This document shows, piece after piece, positions 6,922-9,939 of a stretch of DNA of 9,939 bases. Positions within the stretch are counted from its first letter, which is position 1. Every line of letters begins with the position of its first letter. Below the pieces are notes generated by a model. The model was given only the letters and a program-made list of their open reading frames with translations, was not told the DNA's origin and did no database searches. Source of the DNA: Myxococcales bacterium (lineage in GTDB: Bacteria > Myxococcota > Polyangia > Fen-1088); assembly GCA_003159055.1 (NCBI GenBank), contig PMLH01000524.1, forward strand, positions 1-9,939. The letters are read 5' to 3'. A program made the position numbers and the translations under genes.

Positions 6922-7566
6922 CTATTTGCGCTTGCCGCGCTGGTTTCTGCGTGCGAAGAAGGCGACTTTTTCAAGCGCCACGGTCATGTCGATGTTTTCG
7001 ACGTAGATGCGCTCGTGCAGACGTAGAACCACCGGGGCGAAATTGAGGATTCCGCTGACGCCAGCGGCGACCAACTGCTCGGCGGCGTGTTGTGCGTGCT
7101 CTGCGGGCACCGTGATGATGCCGATGTCGATAGCCTTGTCTTCGAGCACCTCCTGCATCTGCCGCACCGAATAGCAATGGACGTCGCTGAAACTCAGACC
7201 GATTTTGTCCAAATCTACGTCAAAGGCCGCCACCAACCGAATCTTGTGTGAGCGATTGGCGAGGTACGCCGCAATGGCGCGCCCCAAGTAGCCCATGCCG
7301 ACGATGGCCACCGCGCGGCCCTCCTGTGAGTCGAGGAACGCAGCCAAGGAGTTGAGCAGGCGCTTGACTTCGTAACCACTGTTCGGGTTCCCGCTGTAGC
7401 CGATGGCCATCAAGTCCCGCCGGACTTGCGCTGCGGTCAGCTGGCACGCTTGCGCCAGTTGATGGGAATACACGCTGGGGCCGAACTCGTGCTTGCTGTG
7501 TAGCAAGGCGCGCCGGTAGATGCTAAGGCGCTCGACGCTTCGGGTGGAGATTTTCCGTTTCTTCAT
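6922..7566 (-). CDS. rex: Redox-sensing transcriptional repressor Rex
   Basis: This is a 214-residue protein of normal Rex length. Rex binds DNA when the NADH/NAD+ ratio is low and leaves it when NADH binds, thereby controlling respiratory and fermentative genes. The N-terminal winged helix spans about residues 8-70, with recognition-helix pattern AAQVRRDL (45-52) and wing GYSGNPNSGYEV (56-67). The Rossmann domain follows: VAIVGMGYLGRAI (86-98) carries the GxGxxG dinucleotide loop, where many Rex proteins have GxGNLG. FDVDLDKIG ends the second strand, and SGILNFAPV and the C-terminal VENIDMT-ALE helix match the domain-swapping region. The ATG at 7566 is preferred over an in-frame TTG at 7602 because the protein then starts in the usual way (KISTRSVERL). 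It lies 105 bases downstream of pilZ on the same strand. I found no clear full Rex operator in front of it. Confidence 0.94.
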   Translation of the reverse strand: MKKRKISTRSVERLSIYRRALLHSKHEFGPSVYSHQLAQACQLTAAQVRRDLMAIGYSGNPNSGYEVKRLLNSLAAFLDSQEGRAVAIVGMGYLGRAIAAYLANRSHKIRLVAAFDVDLDKIGLSFSDVHCYSVRQMQEVLEDKAIDIGIITVPAEHAQHAAEQLVAAGVSGILNFAPVVLRLHERIYVENIDMTVALEKVAFFARRNQRGKRK

Positions 7567-7589
7567 CGCTTCTCGCTTGTCAGTCAGGG

Positions 7590-7610
7590 GCCGCGCCTTC
7601 AAGACGCGGC
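7590..7610 (-). other. Hairpin in the rex leader
   Basis: GCCGCG and CGCGGC form a perfect six-base-pair stem with a nine-base loop, ending 23 bases before the rex ATG. It would lie in the 5' leader of rex or in the pilZ-rex transcript. No T run follows. A role in message stability or translation is possible but unproven. Confidence 0.35.
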
Positions 7611-7644
7611 TATGCCGATATCCTACCTGGCTTATCCGATTTAG

Positions 7645-7662
7645 GCTCGGAATTGCCCGAGC
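7645..7662 (-). terminator. Terminator-like hairpin after pilZ
   Basis: On the minus strand GCTCGG-GCAATT-CCGAGC forms a six-base-pair stem nine bases after the pilZ stop. Only a CTAAAT stretch follows rather than a real T run, so termination would be partial at best. The position between pilZ and rex suggests that rex may have its own transcript. Confidence 0.3.
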
Positions 7663-7671
7663 GGGGGCGGT

Positions 7672-8337
7672 CTATTGATGCCTGGAGTCCAAGAGTCGGG
7701 GCAATTGCGCAAGGGCCTCTTCGAGCGAAGGGGGGTCCTCTCTCTCTCGGATACGAAGGGCTTCCACATCTTCGATCTTTCCCGCCAAGAGTCGGGCGCG
7801 GTCGACTGCCTGCCTGACCCCCTGATCATCCATCCAGCTGCTGGGATCTCCATCGACAGCCATCGAAAGGCCTCGCTGCGACGAGCGACGCGTCTCGGCT
7901 GGCCCCGCACTGATCGGAACCCCGGTCACCGGCGTATAGCGAGGTGGCAGCGCCTTGTGCTCGAGCAGCTTGTCGAGTATCGACCGACAGTTGGGAGCCA
8001 GCTGGAGGAACTGCACGCCCATTCCGTGGGCGCGCTGAGGCTCGTCCGGATTGAAGTCGCGCACCCAAGTCACCTTCCCAGTCCCGGCCAGCAGCGGCGA
8101 TCCCTGCATGATGGCGACTTCGAATGCGATGACGGTGCCGGTGGGGTGGGGCGCGCGGCTTGCGAGGAAAATTCCCCCGCGGGTCACGTTGGGCGCAAAT
8201 CGCTGGATGAAGGTGGCTTCGTCAGGGTAGCGAAGTTGAATCCGGACCATCGGCGTAGCTGGCGTCGGCACAGCGCGAGTATCGAATGGCGAAAGCCGAG
8301 GGTCAACCGTTGTGATGGGAACCCTGGGAGGGCACAT
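7672..8337 (-). CDS. PilZ domain protein of the myxobacterial paralogous type
   Basis: This is a 221-residue cytosolic protein. Residues about 30-125 form a PilZ-like beta-barrel domain: RIQLRYPDEATF (32-43), NVTRGGIFL (50-58), a GSPLLAGTGKVTWVR strand pair and GMGVQFLQL. This pattern is that of the TIGR02266 group, expanded in myxobacteria. PilZ domains commonly bind cyclic di-GMP through RxxxR and (D/N)xSxxG. Here R32/R36 and N50-x-T52-x-x-G55 are close, with Thr in place of Ser, so binding is plausible but not certain. The C-terminal third (from about 130) is a helical extension rich in charged residues, ending LEEALAQLPRLLD. The ATG at 8337 overlaps the tatD stop by one base (TGATG), which indicates translational coupling. 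No output partner is evident. Confidence 0.85.
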   Translation of the reverse strand: MCPPRVPITTVDPRLSPFDTRAVPTPATPMVRIQLRYPDEATFIQRFAPNVTRGGIFLASRAPHPTGTVIAFEVAIMQGSPLLAGTGKVTWVRDFNPDEPQRAHGMGVQFLQLAPNCRSILDKLLEHKALPPRYTPVTGVPISAGPAETRRSSQRGLSMAVDGDPSSWMDDQGVRQAVDRARLLAGKIEDVEALRIREREDPPSLEEALAQLPRLLDSRHQ

Positions 8338-9143
8338 CAAACTTGGATATTGGACGCCGACGCTAGCGATAGCTGAAATAGGCGGAAGGCGTTTGCGGTG
8401 GTTGCCTCGGCGGCACGCGGAAGGACTATCCCTCGCACTTGGGCCAGAGCCTCCAAGGTCTTGGCGACGAAAGCCGGCTCGTTGCGCTGGCCGCGATGCG
8501 GGATGGGCGCCAAGTAGGGCGCGTCGGTTTCCACGAGGATGCGATCGGAGGGAGCATAGGCGGCGGCCTTGCGCAGCTCATCGGCCTTCTTGAAGGTCAA
8601 GACGCCCGAAAAGGACAGATGCAGTCCCAGATCGAGATACCGCCTGGCGTCCTCGACGGTGCCAGAAAAGCAGTGGATCACGCCACCGGCGTCGGGGATC
8701 GGTCCCGCGCGCAGGACCGCGATCGCATCCTCGTGCGCGTCGCGAACATGGCAAATCACCGGTCGTGCGACGGCGGCGGCGAGCCGCAAAAAACGCTCGA
8801 AAACTTCGCGCTGCACCTGCCTTGGCGAATGGTCGTAGAAATAATCGAGCCCGGTCTCGCCGATGCCAACCACGCGCGCGTCTTTCGCCAGCTTTTCCAG
8901 GGCCGGCCAGAGCTCGGGCGTAACCTTGGCCGCGTCGTGGGGATGGATGCCGATAGCGGCAAAGATGTCGGCTTCCTTGTTGGCAAGTGCGACAGCTCGC
9001 TCGGCGGTCGCCAAGTCACCGCCCGAGCCGACACAGATCATGGCGATGATCCCTGCAGCGCGCGCCCGTTCGATGACGGCCGCAAGGTCCTCGCGAAAGT
9101 CCTCGAAATCCAGGTGGCAATGCGAGTCGACGATAGGCAGCAT
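8337..9143 (-). CDS. tatD: TatD family metal-dependent hydrolase (DNase)
   Basis: This 268-residue protein is the size of the TatD family (about 260). Members are cytosolic TIM-barrel hydrolases; E. coli TatD is a 3'-5' exonuclease linked to DNA repair and cell-death DNA breakdown. All metal-site motifs are visible: DSHCHLDF (6-13, His8 and His10), GETGLDYF with Glu96, HVRDAHEDA with His132, HCFSG with His157, and VETDAPYLAP with Asp207. It is thus expected to be active. The ATG at 9143 is chosen because family members begin a few residues before the DSHCH motif; an in-frame ATG at 9197 and a TTG at 9215 would add 18-24 residues and cannot be fully excluded. It is the gene before pilZ, with a one-base overlap. 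Members of this family differ in substrate, so the exact role is unsure. Confidence 0.92.
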   Translation of the reverse strand: MLPIVDSHCHLDFEDFREDLAAVIERARAAGIIAMICVGSGGDLATAERAVALANKEADIFAAIGIHPHDAAKVTPELWPALEKLAKDARVVGIGETGLDYFYDHSPRQVQREVFERFLRLAAAVARPVICHVRDAHEDAIAVLRAGPIPDAGGVIHCFSGTVEDARRYLDLGLHLSFSGVLTFKKADELRKAAAYAPSDRILVETDAPYLAPIPHRGQRNEPAFVAKTLEALAQVRGIVLPRAAEATTANAFRLFQLSLASASNIQV

Positions 9144-9276
9144 GGGCGCGGACCAAGTTACCGCGAATCCCAGTGGGCGCCAGCCCGCACTACGCATCAG
9201 GTGCGCCTGGTCCAATCGCCACAGCAGGCAGGCAACGCGTGCAGAGCCTGCCGGCTTTGCCGGCAGCGAAGCATCG
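9144..9276. other. Spacer between the ligase gene and tatD
   Basis: This 133-base spacer holds a strong hairpin just after the ligase stop. I see no convincing promoter for tatD in it. An in-frame extension of tatD covers its left half, and the sequence has no recognisable protein motif. Confidence 0.5.
9248..9266 (-). terminator. Hairpin after the ligase gene, terminator-like
   Basis: CTGCCGGC and GCCGGCAG form a perfect eight-base-pair stem with a three-base loop (AAA on the minus strand), starting 10 bases after the ligase stop. The position fits a terminator, but GC-rich sequence rather than T residues follows. It may be a Rho-assisted or message-stabilising stem. Confidence 0.45.
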
Positions 9277-9939
9277 TTACTCGCCGATTTCGATGCGCTT
9301 CGGGACCTTGTGCGGGGCCAGCTGTTTCGCGCAGTGGTCGAGCATCGCGCTCGATTTGCACCGTCCGTCTGGCGTGATGCGAACCACGATGTGGCTGGAG
9401 CCTGCGTCGTCGTATTCGACGTGCGCTTGAGCTGCTTTCACGTCGGCCAGCGACTCCAAACAACTTTCGATTTCGCCCAGGGCGACGCGTCGGCGATCCA
9501 CCCGGACGATGTCATCCTCCCGGTGGGTGAGCACCAAGAGGCCGTTGCTGTCGAAATACCCGACATCCCCGGTTCGCAGCCAGCCATCGGGCTGGCATCG
9601 CCCGACCGGCACCTTTCCGGCTCGCACCGGCATGGCTGGGGAAAAGGTGGTCGCGACGCCTGCGCTGCGAACCCAGATTGGCCCTGAGATTCCGGTGCCC
9701 AGCAATTCACCGTCGGTCGTGGCGATTCTGATCTCGACGCCGGGCAGGGGCTTGCCGACGCTGCTCGGATGGGTGCCGTCCATGTCGACGGCCACTGGTC
9801 CGGTCTCACAACTGTGGTAGCAGGAAAGCACGGGGACGCCAAAGCGGTCGCGGAACGCGCGTGCCACCGGTGGCGGCAACGGCACGCCAGAACAAATCAG
9901 GCGAGTTTGTTGGCGAAGCGGCTTGGCTTTGCTGGTTCG
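9277..9939 (-). CDS. AMP-dependent synthetase/ligase-like protein, C-terminal part
   Basis: This is the last 220 residues of an adenylate-forming (ANL superfamily) protein; the start lies beyond the right edge. Family features in order are RLICSGVPLPPPVARAF (sugar-binding loop region of acyl-CoA synthetases), YHSCETGPV (A5-type motif, usually YGxTE), VGKPLPGVEIRI, GWLRTGDVGYF (A7, about 9556-9588) with the ribose-binding Asp, and REDDIVRVDRRRVALGEIE (A8 hinge). Such enzymes activate carboxylic acids as acyl-adenylates for transfer to CoA or a carrier protein. Two oddities stand out. The A8 motif lacks its usual glycine (DRRR). The chain stops at KVPKRIEIGE, before the A10 motif that normally carries the catalytic lysine. 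Substrate cannot be told. It could be an adenylation-impaired or specialised ligase, or a damaged gene. Confidence 0.82.
   Translation of the reverse strand, partial: RTSKAKPLRQQTRLICSGVPLPPPVARAFRDRFGVPVLSCYHSCETGPVAVDMDGTHPSSVGKPLPGVEIRIATTDGELLGTGISGPIWVRSAGVATTFSPAMPVRAGKVPVGRCQPDGWLRTGDVGYFDSNGLLVLTHREDDIVRVDRRRVALGEIESCLESLADVKAAQAHVEYDDAGSSHIVVRITPDGRCKSSAMLDHCAKQLAPHKVPKRIEIGE

Noticed and set aside
7567..7671. Rex autoregulatory operator before rex
   Set aside because: No TTGTGAA/TTCACAA-type dyad is visible; only GC-rich hairpins are present.
8439..9377. Plus-strand open frame (312 codons) opposite tatD and the ligase end
   Set aside because: It spans two confirmed minus-strand genes and their spacer and has no recognisable motif.
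1..9939. Mobile elements, CRISPR arrays, tRNA or rRNA genes, defence or toxin-antitoxin systems
   Set aside because: No transposase or integrase motifs, no terminal repeats, no regularly spaced 25-40-base repeats and no recognisable tRNA or rRNA sequence were found on either strand.

Overview
The window is GC-rich chromosomal DNA with uniform codon use. It carries ordinary core genes and shows no sign of mobile DNA, CRISPR or RNA genes. The combination suggests a member of the Myxococcota (deltaproteobacterial lineage): a PilZ protein of the myxobacterial paralogous type (TIGR02266-like), a Rex repressor in a GC-rich Gram-negative setting, and a very large cytoplasmic TPR protein. This placement is an inference from gene types and base composition, not from a marker gene.

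Left part (minus strand, 1-1831): a glycine cleavage operon transcribed right to left as gcvT, gcvH, gcvP. Only the first 91 codons of gcvP are inside the window. T, H and P together oxidise glycine to CO2, ammonia and methylene-tetrahydrofolate. The 284-base divergent spacer to the next gene holds a candidate promoter on each strand. I see no glycine riboswitch there.

Middle (plus strand, 2116-6850): a 998-residue TPR protein followed by the lipid II flippase gene murJ. The C-terminal part of the TPR protein looks like an M48-type peptidase whose zinc-binding residues have all been replaced. The 118-base spacer between the two genes holds three copies of a CCGGATCC-centred palindrome.

Right part (minus strand, 6922-9939): read right to left, the end of a gene for an AMP-forming acyl ligase-like protein, then tatD, pilZ and rex. 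tatD and pilZ overlap by one base and are probably translationally coupled. The ligase ends before the usual catalytic-lysine motif of the family. The convergent murJ/rex junction contains degenerate GGAACCGG repeats and hairpins.

No complete new system is evident. The most interesting items are the pseudo-peptidase TPR protein next to murJ, the ligase lacking its last core motif, and the palindromic intergenic repeats.
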